Shown piece after piece: positions 36,163 to 48,010 of a stretch of 64,000 bases of DNA. Under the pieces are notes generated by a model. That model was not told the origin of the DNA and searched no databases. It worked only from the letters and a program-made list of their open reading frames with translations. This DNA is from Toxonevra muliebris (taxonomy: Eukaryota; Arthropoda; Insecta; Diptera; Pallopteridae). Location: contig OY829329.1 of NCBI GenBank assembly GCA_963691655.1, positions 15,514,708-15,578,707 on the forward strand. The letters run 5' to 3'. The first letter of the stretch is position 1; the number at the start of each line of letters is the position of its first letter. The translations under genes were made by a program, and so were the position numbers.

Positions 36163-37693
36163 AAGAAGAGAACATGTATTTTATTAACTTTTTAACTCTC
36201 ATTGTTTTTAATATTAAACTAATAATATAGTAGGTATAATAAAGAAATTTACAAATGTAGGTATTTACATAATGTGGTAAGAAATTTATTTTGTATGTAC
36301 CTAGGGATAAACTCTGCTAAATCATGTAGTCAACATTTTTTATTTTATCATAGTATTAGTGTAATTAAGAATTAGTAATCTCTGTTAAAGTTTTTAAGTT
36401 TGTTAAAAAATTATATAATAGTTACAATTGAAAAAATGTTAATGCTTTAATTATATATAAATGCTGTAAATAAATATTATTATTATAAAAGGAATTTCTA
36501 CTGGCATTAATGTTCACCAAATTTTTACAAGTTTCTAGTCGAAACCCTTGTATATATATAATTACAGTATAATTCTAACTTATTTTACAGTATTTACTGG
36601 ATGGAAAACATATTCACTTGTGGCAAGAATGGTTATGAGGTTCTCTCAGAGTTTTGGCTGGAGTCTTAATGGTCAGAGGTTTACCGGTTCTACAGAATAC
36701 AAATTTGAAAAAAAAAAAAAAACTGCTGGACTTACTTACTTAGATATATTTGTATACACTGCGTAAAATTAAATTCAATTGAGAATTGGTTTTTTGCAGA
36801 ATAATTCAGTAGGAGATTCATGCAGGATGTATCATTGATCACTAATATTCAGATGTGTTTGATTAGCGTTTAAGTATATGATATAAATCGTGATGATCAT
36901 TGATACTTGAATAAATTTTGGAGGTATTAACTTTAGTTCAAGCGAAAGATCTGAAATATTTTCGAAATAACTATAATGCAGACAATGAACTGTATAGATC
37001 ATATTAAAATGCAATATTGGTTTTAGAAAGTACACTTTATGAGTTTTATTTTTCGAGAGTTTTTGTTTTTTCTTAGCATTAGAAGCAGAAATAAGAAGTT
37101 CAAAAATGCTTGAATCAAAAATATTGAAAATGTACTCATCTTCACTTGTATCGATTCATCCCTGATTGCGAAGTACTTATTTTATCTATACACAACACCT
37201 TATAAAAACTTTTTTCTTCCTTACGTAAACTCTGAACGGTAAATCTGTGGTTATATTTAGATTTCGTTCGGCGAACACCATGAAATTGTTGTTGCCCCGA
37301 ACAACAAGAGAAAGGCTTTACTCACGCTCACAACGAACACGATATGCTCCGTAATATGAACATAAGGAGCAGAAGAAGAAAAACCGTCTTCTCTTGGTTT
37401 TTTTGCTCGGCACTACATTTTTTTTTTAGAGATATAATAGATATTCCTACCTTTTTGGTATAAATTGTATGTAACCCTGTAATATTCATTTACTTTATAA
37501 ACCACACATTTATCAACATTTTCTTATCTTTAATCCAATTTTATCATATGTACTTTTAATCACATTTCTATGGCTTTTTCACACACATTTTTATTCCAAC
37601 AACTACGTAAATATTTGGCAGCACATTAGCAAAGATCAGTTACTTTATGAATGTCGGCATGAAAACTGGTAATTTGCCATTAACTTAACAATT
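36163..37693. other. Noncoding spacer between tRNA genes
   Basis: AT-rich. At 37265-37360 a diverged copy of the sequence at 24280-24360 (GGCGAACACCATGAAATTGT) is present. No gene is recognised. Confidence 0.4.
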
Positions 37694-37765
37694 GGCTCGT
37701 TGGTCTAGGGGTATGATTTCCGCTTAGGGTGCGGGAGGTCCCGGGTTCAAATCCCGGACGAGCCC
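37694..37765 (+). tRNA. tRNA-Pro(AGG)
   Basis: Same 72-nt sequence as the copy at 36091, with AGG anticodon, intact A and B boxes and a TTTTTT terminator about 14 bp downstream. It forms the left half of an inverted gene pair with the copy at 37926. Confidence 0.97.
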
Positions 37766-37925
37766 AAGAAGGAAGAATTTTTTGTTTTTTTGTATATGGA
37801 TAAAATTTAATTCATGACTTTTTTTTTTAATAAGTAGAAACTAATTTATTTTTTCACCATACTCGGATGATAAAAATTTAAATATAGAATTCAAACTAGT
37901 TTTGTAAAAAAAAAAAAGCAAACTT

Positions 37926-37997
37926 GGGCTCGTCCGGGATTTGAACCCGGGACCTCCCGCACCCTAAGCGGAAATCATACCCCTAGACCAACGAGCC
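37926..37997 (-). tRNA. tRNA-Pro(AGG)
   Basis: Minus-strand copy, same 72-nt sequence, with a long T run downstream on its own strand. Its 5' flank shares TGGCAAATTACCAGTTTT with the 5' flank of the copy at 37694. Confidence 0.97.
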
Positions 37998-39456
37998 AGT
38001 TGTTGGGCAGCTGGCAAATTACCAGTTTTTATATGGTCGTTTATTTTCAATGAAATGATCACAATTTATTTAAACTTTGCTACACAAGGGAAATTTATTA
38101 CACTCATATATAGCAATAACAAAAATAAAATGTTATTGCTTTATAATTTATTTATTTTGCTCAGTTTTTTTTTGTTATCGAAATAAGAAAAACAAATAAA
38201 AAATTTTTTCTCAATAAACAGTTTTTATATCCCTTGAATCATACTTATATGAACAAATGTGAGGTAAAATTCAATTACATTAAACATAAAACCTTCTGAG
38301 ATGCATTTCTTTAGAGGAGGGGATAGAGTATGTACCAAAAAAAAAACATAAAACAGAAAGAGACGATTATTTTTCCGTTATGAACAACAACAGTTGCCCA
38401 CTTGCTCATCTCTCATTCTCTCTGTCTACTCCTTTGTTTCGTAAAAATGTTACCGATTATTGCCAATGTAATATGTAGTAGTAATTTAGCTTTTATTTAT
38501 TAAAACACATAAATATGTATTTGAAACCAAATTTTGCACTTATATTTTTAATTTAATTATGAATTTGTAGTAAACACCATGCAATTTATTTAAACATAAT
38601 TAATTTCACTACATACTTTGGAGGGAGATGAAAGATGGTGTTCCTCTCTGTACTGTAAATACACAACTGAAAGATAAACCAAAGAGCAGCTCTCTATTTG
38701 AAAAGAATAAATTCGTGGTTTTTTGTTTATCGGCTCTTTATCGATAAACGACTCTCAATTTCAACTATAACACCTAAAACAACTATTATGTTTAGGAGCT
38801 TTAGCTGCGACAACAACCGTAACTAAATTGGAGTTTTCATTGATTTGCCTGATTTGAAGAGTAATCAGAAGAATGTACAATTTACTGTTAATATTAATCA
38901 TGTTGCTATTGGATTGACTATTATTGTTATGGTTTTGTCATAGGAAATAGCAATTATTTGTAAAAATGACTTCGAAAAACGCAACTAATTAAATAGTTGT
39001 CATAATTTCGGAAAACAAAAATTACATAAATACATATTTATAAATACGATTCAAAATCCATGCATGAAAAGAATACTATTCTCATACAAAATATGTATTA
39101 CATATATCGAAATCTTGAAAAAAAAACAACCCTTAGGGACTAACCTGTATGACTGGTAACGCACATTGTATACAATATGATGTTTTATTACTGCGTTGTT
39201 GTTTATTACTTATTTATACACTTTATGAAGTCGTGTGTACGTACGTATACACTTGCTATGCATTCGTTTTAAATGAAACTGAAGAGCGCCAACACACAAC
39301 AAATTTACTTTGCATTGAAGCAAATGCATTTTGCTTATATATAAAATTACCCTTCATATATCTTAATTTGCACATTAAGTAATCTCTAATATGTTAAAAA
39401 AAAATATTCCAACACAATAGAAATTAAAAAAAAAAAATAAAAAAATTTACTAACTT
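37998..39456. other. Noncoding spacer between tRNA genes
   Basis: AT-rich unique-looking sequence. Nothing is recognised apart from the short flank duplication at 38012-38029. Confidence 0.4.
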
Positions 39457-39528
39457 GGGCTCGTCCGGGATTTGAACCCGGGACCTCCCGCACCCTAAGC
39501 GGAAATCATACCCCTAGACCAACGAGCC
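39457..39528 (-). tRNA. tRNA-Pro(AGG)
   Basis: Fourth copy, minus strand, same 72-nt sequence with AGG anticodon and intact A and B boxes. A run of T on its own strand follows within about 10 bp. Confidence 0.97.
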
Positions 39529-42500
39529 GATTGAAGATATTATGGCATATTAACCATTTAACAAAAGCTTTGCACTCATTTATGAATAACAACAAAGCAG
39601 TATAAACAACAAATATAAAAGCTTTTTTTCTTTTTGTTTTGTATAGACATCATAAAAGCTTTTCTATACAAAAAGCGAAAAGCTTTTGCTGATTACGTCA
39701 TTTGCTTATTTTATTGACAAGCAAGCACATGCTTACTTACATACATACATTATAATGGTAAAGGGGAAATTTTTTGTTAGTAATTTTTGTATGGGATTTT
39801 TTTGTTCTTTTAATATAGGGTATTTTTGTTTTAGTTCTTTAATATGGGAAGTTTTTTTTAGTTCTTTTAACATGAGATTTTTTTTTAATTTTCTAGAAAA
39901 GTGGTAGAAGTAAAGATGTAGAAGTCATTTGTGTAATTATAGGATACAATTTATAAAGTGAAATAGTTATTTGTATAGAAACTTCACGCCATTTAAGATT
40001 TTTCCTGTTCTTTTTATGTTATAAAAGGTTAGTGGTTAGTATGTGATCGGGGAAAAAGGGATGACCTTGTAAAATTATGAAAGTTGCTAGAAACAAGAAA
40101 ACTAAGCAATATCTCACAACAATATTACGATAATGGCGTTTGAGTGGAACCCATAAAGAAGTAGACGTTTTGGACTATCAAAGAACACGTGGACATATTC
40201 CATTCATCAAAAACTATCAGCTATCAGAAAATATAACCTGGCAAAACGTAAAAACAACTACGCAAAATAAAGTCAAATTGAAATTGAAAGCCCCAAACTC
40301 TCAAAAGGACAAAAAAAAAGAACATAATAAACAAAACTTATACGGGATTTTGGAACGTTTGGATTAAACCTGGTGAAGGGGACATCTCCTAAAAATCCAA
40401 TTTTTGGTGGTAGGATGAATTCTGAGCTTTCTAATAAAGATAGAGAGACAGAGAGAGATAGATGTTCACTAAACATTTCTCTATAAGTAGAACTACAAAA
40501 AAGTGAAATTTTCCCCTTTTTTATGGCCTTTTTTCTCTAAAAACGAAGAAAAAATATTTTTACATAGAACTTCTCTTATAGAAAAAGGGGGGAATATTCC
40601 ATCTTTTGAGATTCCACTTATAGCCATAATGATAATGAATAAAGCCCCTTTTTGTTTTTCAAAATCAGTTCAACAGAACTTGCGATATCAGTCCTACCAG
40701 TTTAATAAACATCATTTTGAGAACAATTTTTTTAATAAATTTTCACGTTTAAAAATTGGAAAAATAAAATCAATTTTGTAAATTACTGTTAGTCAGCTAA
40801 GCCTGGTGGTCTTCAAGTTCTATCATCTTCTTTAGATGCTCTGATTGGGCCCTTTATTTCGCTGTACGTTCTTTTTTAGAATGCTCTCCGCTCCTTCTGT
40901 TGGATTGAGCTATGCGAGTTTCGTCGATTTTCAATGTCCGAAAATGTATTTTTTGGCGATTCTGATAGAAAAAAAGGATGCTGATTACGAATCGGATGCC
41001 AGATTCTTCAAATTCAAAATGGCGGATCTAATATGGCAAAAGATTTTTTTAAATTTGATCCGATTTACTTGGAATCTGTTATTCGGGGGTTTTCGGGGTC
41101 GCTGATTACAAATCTGGCATCTGATTTTGAAAATGCAAAATGGCAGAATGCATAACGTTTGTTTTACTTCGCATTTTTCACTAATACTTTAGGAGAGTAT
41201 TCTTAAAACTACAAGGAACCCAAAAATCAAAACAAAACAAAATATATGTTCTTCAAATTGTATAGTGGAATGTCTCTTAAAATTAATTTATGCATTCTAT
41301 CAGATCGTTTTTATGCCTGGTTTTCACTTTGTCAAATTCAATCAAATTTGTCAACATGATGGCAATTTCATTCTCTCTATCAACTCTCTCTTTCTCTCTC
41401 TCTCTCTCTATCTCCAGGCATTACTTTGCCAGCTTTTACATACACCGATTTCTGCTCGATTTCTTTCACCGATTTTCTGTTTGTCGGCAAGGGAGGAGAG
41501 ACGAAAGTGAACGAGTCCAAATCGGCTGTACCAATGATTTTACAATCATTTTTGACGGTTGCTTTTTACAACATTTTACATCTCTGTTCCACTCATGTAA
41601 AACTAATAACAAAGAAACAATCGAAATGCAAAATCGGTCGGTCGAAATCGTTGTATATAAAAGCTGTCGTCGATTAAATAAGTTAACAAAAGAGAATATG
41701 TAAAAAACGGAGAGAAAAATCGGGCGGAGATCGGTGTGTAATTCTCTCGAGAAATTCCCCGATTTTCAATTAAATTCCCCGCATCGGTATTATTTCATAT
41801 TATAACAAAGCGGCAAGCACTTTCCATATAAATATTTTACAAAAACGAAAAATACCTTACAATTAATCTCGGTGAGTTTTATTTTAAGGCGAACCTGAAC
41901 TTTCTCAGTTCAAAACTTAACCAATTTTTATAAGACTGGTAGATTAATAAAAATGTATTTTCCGATTCCGGAATTCTTTTGACACATGATACATTTCATT
42001 TTCTAGGGAACACACTTTTAAAATCGATCGGGCTCAAACTTGCACAAAATTTAGTCCTATTGGGTAGTAGTTACCACATCAAATTTGAACGAGATGGAGT
42101 GTTTCGAGTTACTAGACAATATCTTTGATAGAAAAAGAAGCCTCAGCCTACTTTTGAACATCAAAGTTCTCAAGAGAAAAGACATGGGATTTCTTTTGAC
42201 CCAAATAAAAAATGGCAAAAACTTTATTGTAAGAAAAACGAGTTCAAAGTTTTGACTATCGGTTTTTAACATAGAAAATATACTTCTTTTTCTTTATAAT
42301 GGCTGACCGTAGCAAGAATTAAGAGTTATTAATCAGAAGGTGCTGGACGAAGACATAGCTAAGCCTTTCTGAACGGCCGAAAGGGAAGTCGAAGCGCCTC
42401 GCGACTGTTTTGGCTTGACTGACACTCGCCGCTATAATCGTATTTATCTACAAAAGCACTCCGAGTTTCTCTCTGAAATTTTTACATAATACTTTCGAAA

Positions 42501-43552
42501 TAGAATACTTTGAAATAGCATACTTTTTTAAAAATCTATTTATCTAAACCAAGAAAATATGAAGATTTTAAGACCCATAATATGAAAAATTGTATAAGTT
42601 AAACGTTTTACGTTACATAAAATTTGACAAAAAAAAAAGCTGAACGACTTTGAAATCCCCGCAAAAGGCAGTTCCCCGCACTAAGTAAAATTCCCCAGAA
42701 ATAGGGGCATTCCCCGCAAGTTGGCATCGCTGGTGTGTGTAAAAGCAGACCTTCGTACTACTTTTCTCTATGAGATAATGAGAGTAAGGGTAAATAACTC
42801 TTCCGTAACTATCACATGTTGATGTTTTTTTTTTTTGAGAAAAGCTAAAATAATTTGTTCACTTGACAATTTCACGAACTATTTTTTCACATCCAAATAT
42901 GTATAAAGATATCGCAACTAGCGCAGCAGACAGACTGTTATTTTCAGTATTATTATTTATTTGTGTAGGTTAATTGAATTTTCTTATGACTCACATAAAT
43001 GGTTTATAGATAGATAATTGGCTATTCTTCAAACACTCGTAGGTACTTACTCGTAGTTAGTCAACAACCAAATGCATAAAAATCTTTTTCTTATACCACA
43101 GATACCTACGCACACTAAATAACCTGCCCATCATTAAAGCGTGTAAACGATACGCTAGTTAATGCAGAGCAAACAAAAAACAAAACAAACTATAATACAA
43201 TTACAATTACAAAAAAAAAAAACATGTAACGCATGTTGAATACATAATGAAGATATTTATCAAAAGGATTAAATAAATGTAAGTAAAGAAAACGAAAAAA
43301 AATTTGTGATTACAGTTGAATTTAAACTAGAACGAAAACTTATGTGCAGTAAGTAAAACTTTCCCTCGTATTTTTTACTACTAACTATTACTAAAATGCA
43401 ATATTGTTCACAAACTAAAGAGTTCTATCTCTACTACTTCCCATCACTGTATTGCGTGTGTGAATACAAAAAGAAGAAAAAAATATAAACAAAATCGCCA
43501 TTTAAGCACAATTTAAAGTAATTCATTTGGCTACGCATAACTTGTCATACAG
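39529..43552. other. Noncoding DNA, no gene recognised
   Basis: Short open frames only. A loosely duplicated CTGATTACxAATC..GAT..AGATT-type block occurs near 40980 and 41100. TTCCCCG words are concentrated at 41750-41785 and 42650-42720, possibly marking a degraded repeat. Confidence 0.35.
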
Positions 43553-43638
43553 ATGTCCAAGAACAGACAACATCCTTCAATACCATATCTGATCTGCTAG
43601 GCAAACTGCATCAGCAACTCATATGTACCTCAAGTTGA
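43553..43638 (+). CDS. Candidate alternative last exon of osp (unproven)
   Basis: A pyrimidine-containing acceptor (CTTGTCATACAG, ending 43552) precedes a short frame. When joined to one leftover base it reads DVQEQTTSFNTISDLLGKLH then QQLICTSS and stops at 43636-43638, with AATAAA just after. The required incoming phase (one base) is exactly what the osp exon ending at 17544 provides; the join would read RMSFE-DVQEQ. The amphipathic, non-repetitive peptide is unusual for this AT-rich surround. It could equally belong to another gene or be chance. Confidence 0.3.
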
Positions 43639-46587
43639 GAAAAAATAAACAAAGAAATTACTTTACAATTCTGAAGAAAAATGTGCGCAACTTTAAATCA
43701 ATATTCACTTCAGGAAATGTTAGAAATATGTAAGTAGGCATGTATGCTCAGATGCGATGGAAGACCACAATGGACAACGATGGAAGATGATGACGTTGAT
43801 GACTATTACTTTACTACATATCATAATATTATTATTATTATTCTTAAAGTTATGGTAGACTTTATGGAGCCACAAAGCTTCGAATAGATCACAAACATCT
43901 CCCATGCATACATATGTATGTATATACATTGTGCCCAAACATAAACATGAAACTGATACCTTTTCTTTCATTTATATATCATCAGATATAACTTAAGAAC
44001 ATTTACAGAAAGTTTAGCACAAAAAAGTTAAAGGAGACTTTACTCGAGTATACCAGACCCCCGGAAGGCTAGAGGTAATATGAAAAGTTTTAAGGTATGA
44101 CGTCATCAACAGATTTTGTCGTCTCTTCTAAAAGTGGTGAAAAACTACTTTCGAGGTGAATTATATACGAAAGCTTCTATACACTAAACTACAAGAGCGT
44201 ATGAACACGAAAGTTTTTGCGCTCTTTCTCTCTGATTTTATTGTCAAACACCTCCACACCCTTGAACTTGCTAGTGGTTATACAGAGTGATGATAATACC
44301 CCTTATTACAAATGCATCTTCAGTATGGAAGAGAAAACTTTCACACTCTCTTTCTCGCTCTCTCGATTACGCGAAGAATAAGCTCGCCAGACTTTTGCGG
44401 ATGGCAGCCATTTGCAGTATTAAAGCTTTTTACTCGAAGTATTTATTACCCAAAGAGAGGCCATCTGAAGGCTTAAAATTTAATAAAATTAGTTAAAATT
44501 TATTTAAAATTGATAAAAATTGACTTTTAATCGAAAAACCTAATGGTTACTGGCACGAAAGTCATTCGGGTATGGAGAACTTTGTGAGTCGCAGTAATAA
44601 ATATTGGTAGAAACAGAATGTCTAACCCTCTCGCCGCAATGCCAGCTGTTTTTGGAGAAAACGATTAGGAAGTTTGCTTTCCCGAAACTCAGGCATGGTT
44701 TGAACCACTAAAGTTAGAACCAAGCGCAAATTTCTACAGGGTTCTGAAGGATTTTTTGAATCAAAAGGAATAATGTTATATTTCTTGCTTGAGAGGTATG
44801 ATTTGCACCATCAAAATTAAAAGTAGAGCCGAACTATCAACGCATTTTCAGAGTTGGATCGACAACATGCAAGGGTTCGGGTTTTGGGGCATTTGCTTAA
44901 GCAGGTGGAGCTATCTTCATTTCTCACTTGAAAGGCATGGTTCGGGTTTTCAGAATATTATGGACAAATCTTCTAAAATACCGAAAGAATTAAAACTAAC
45001 TAGAACCCAGAAAAAAGAAGTCTCGGATAGTTAGAATATGTACTTGTTTTTCTGACTCGCATCCTGCTATCGTTGTTTGAGGTATCTTCAACTTTACAAA
45101 TCAAAAATATTTTCACGATATTGCAAGATAATTAGAGCCCATAAAGCGAGGAGAAGCACTAAGACCCAGAACACCATTGTTTTTCGTCCTGACGACGTAG
45201 ACTCTGCTCCGAATTCGCTCATAGTCTTTAATTTACGTGAGGCTTATTCGCTTATTCTAGATAGAAAAAGTTTGAAAATTTTTGTTTTATTAAGAAATGT
45301 TTGCATAGAACACATACTTTCTATAGTCATGCATCTCTGGTTCCAATCATTTCTTCCTCGTCATCTCCACCTGATGAATCCCAATCTTCAGTCTAGCGTT
45401 TAAGCCAAAAACAAAAGTTGATTGCCCAACTAGTTGAGAACGTCAGGAGACATTAACCGTGAATAAGATAGGCAACCAAGGCTTCAGTATTTCTTCAACC
45501 TTGCCATCCACAGGAACTTTAGAAAATCTGTTTTCGAATAACTTAGAGTAACTTCGCTCCACGCTAACCACTTCGATTTTAGATATCCAGATGTAAGCAT
45601 GTCATCTTCTTGATTTTTATTGATCTATGAAGAAAGCAACAAGAAAAAAGATATTCAGTTTACAAAATTTTTCTATATTGGTTCTTAATGCAATTACTTA
45701 AAATGGTTATAATTACAAATACAGAAGGTAGAAGCAAGTAGTTGCTGGAGTATAAATACGAGTATGAGGAGATACGTATTTGTAAGTATAATTTCTAAGA
45801 ATGGTTTAGATTAATTTTCATTTCATTTTGATTGCATTATATTTTACTGTCTGTGACAGTTAAAATTCATTTTCCAAATTGTATTCAAGTTTCCGTCAAG
45901 TTTTATTTACTTTTCCGTAAATGCGCGAACAATCATACAAACACACAAAGTGAGAGAGAGAAATTAAAAGTAGTTGATGTCTTAGATCAGAACTGTGCAA
46001 AGTAAAGTAGCTCTCGAGGGCCGAAAACGGCTAGGCAAAGAGTTTTATGCGGTCTAAGAGTGTAAAGGACAATTGATTTGTTTCAATATACAAATGTATA
46101 AATATATTTTCCAGGACTTCGAAAAAGAAGATACCCATTACTCAGTGTTGCGCACCTGACTTTATTCAGATCGGATCACCTCCTCATGGGCATGCGAGAC
46201 TTGTGATAGTAGAATTTTATATAGTATACAAACGTTTCAGAGTAGTTCCACTGTGTTCCTGAGATATGACTTGAATAATGGAAATAAGGGGTTAACCCTT
46301 CTTCGTTGCCTGGTTGTTTTAACACCAAACTTGATAGCCGACACTCTGTAGAGAATTTGAACATGAATACAAATGAAGGGCATACATCTGATTTCCTGAA
46401 AGTGATTTGTATGCTCCTCTTCAATCTTTTTTTTTTGAAACTATTGTCAACGTATTTGATGTGTTAGATAAAAGCTACCTAGTTCAAAATAAAAGCTGTC
46501 GTGAGTCGCTTATGGTCTGTCATTGAATTTTGTGTGATCAGTTGGTTTATTTCAAAATATGACTAATTACTACAGATTCCTGAAGAA
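43639..46587. other. Noncoding DNA, no gene recognised
   Basis: Open frames up to 108 codons (45077-45403) show no recognisable domain, splice structure or composition typical of coding sequence. Nothing else is identified. Confidence 0.35.
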
Positions 46588-46859
46588 TTGTTATTTCCGT
46601 TTTCTAGCCCATCTAACCCTAACCACAGCGGGATACCTCAGTCACATGATTATAGGTGTGACAGCTGCGGCAGTATAAGTTGTATGGAATACGTGATCCC
46701 GGGAGCAGGTCCGCACTATTTTATTTTAAATAGCCAGATAAGAGCTTATGATCTTCTAGAGATATATTCTAACAATATTAACATAAGTCTTTTCAGATCT
46801 GTAAAACCATTAGTTATAGTACGAATTCAAACCATAAAGGCACCTTCAAAGAAAAGGAA

Positions 46860-47130
46860 TGGAAAAAAAGGTCATATTACAGGACACACCTCCCTAAGCT
46901 TAGACAATCAAAGCTATTATTTGGGAATTTCGACTCAAAAATATCGAACTCTTTGTCTCAAGCTGAGCAAAAATCAACTAAGTTTAATCATGGGCTTCTT
47001 TTCAGGGCACTGTAAGCTTAAAGTTTAAGTCAGGACAGCACCTGTAGGTTCTGCAATAGTAACAAAGAAACACCAGACCATCAGAGAAAAGATATCTGAC
47101 GCATTAAAACCCAGACGACAGGGACATCAT
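46860..47130 (+). pseudogene. LINE C-terminal (RNase H/zinc end) remnant
   Basis: YRTLCLKLSKNQLSLIMGFF followed by SGHCKLKV matches the LS..xL..L.GLLTGHC.L pattern at the C-terminal end of LOA/R1/Jockey-like LINE polyproteins. After a stop and frame change, CRFCNSNKETPDHQ follows, the Cys-containing CRxCxxxxETxxH motif. The remnant carries stops and frameshifts. Confidence 0.6.
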
Positions 47131-47489
47131 AGCCTTGAAGCGACATCAGCTACTGAGATTCTTCAACAAGACTGGTTTGTCGTATACCTTGCAACCAAGT
47201 TACTATCGGGGGTATAATAGACCTTTTAAGATCGCATTATACAGCACCCTTAAAATTAATCAATGGATCAGCTGTAGTCGGTCCATACTGACGAAGGGCA
47301 TCTATAGAGAATACGATACCGCTACTGAGTTCCTTGTAGCCACGAGCTATAGTGGATGAGTTGAAACCAAGGTAGGGTCCCTGTGGTGGCCGCGAGGTAT
47401 TTCAATAGAGGGCGCCACCTTGATCAATTAGAAAGTCGACCACGTATACCTTTTAGAATCTCACGCAGAAGATCGAAAACTTGAAAACA

Positions 47490-48010
47490 AAGAGTATGGG
47501 GTTGGTTGTTTTCTTGATATTAAAGGGTCATTCAATCACACTGATTTCGTTCAGATCAATAGTTCAGTCCTAAGCCAAGGGGTCGATTTGGCAACATGTA
47601 GATGGATGTTTTTAAAGAAAGAAGCATCAAATCCTCGCAAGGAGCCACAAAAATTCAATTTAGCGCTTGTGGAATAATCACCTAAATAAAACCATAAACA
47701 AAACTAAAGCCATTCTTTGGATGAGCAGATGTTTAATGGGTCGAAGCTAAGGACTCAATCCTAAAATGTCGCTAAGGCTATATACAGCTATCAGTAGATC
47801 ATCTTTGCTTATGTAGTACCTGTCTGGTGTAAAAAGTTGGATTAAAAAGAATACAGATCAAAGTCAATAAATTACAAAGACCAGCCTATGTTTCCACAAC
47901 GGGGGCAATGAGGTCAGTTCCGACTGCATCCCTAGAGATTTTATCAAATCTTCCCCCAATTAATTTGAAAATTTCGCTATAGGAAACATTTGCGATTAAA
48001 AAATTAAAAA
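47490..48010 (+). pseudogene. LOA-clade-like LINE reverse transcriptase remnant
   Basis: Two RT pieces lie on the + strand. CFLDIKGSFNHTDFVQINSS, then QGVDLATCRWMFLKK, matches the FLDIEGAFN block of the fingers/palm. Further on, RPAYVSTTGAMRSVPTASLE, then ILSNLPPINLKI, matches the LACLGITGAMRTTPTAALE-L-LPPL block near the end of the RT. The middle, including the catalytic YADD region, is missing and stops are present. The RT lies downstream of the RNase H-end remnant at 46860-47130, the reverse of normal order. Confidence 0.7.

Noticed and set aside
41290..41703. 137-codon open frame
   Set aside because: Crosses a CTCTCTCTCTCT microsatellite and shows no protein-like conservation pattern.
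43760..44110. Further CRE-containing array units (TGACGTCATCAAC near 44099)
   Set aside because: Only the 8-bp palindrome matches; the flanks do not align with the unit.
45077..45403. 108-codon open frame
   Set aside because: No domain, composition or context supporting coding; length is expected by chance in a window this size.
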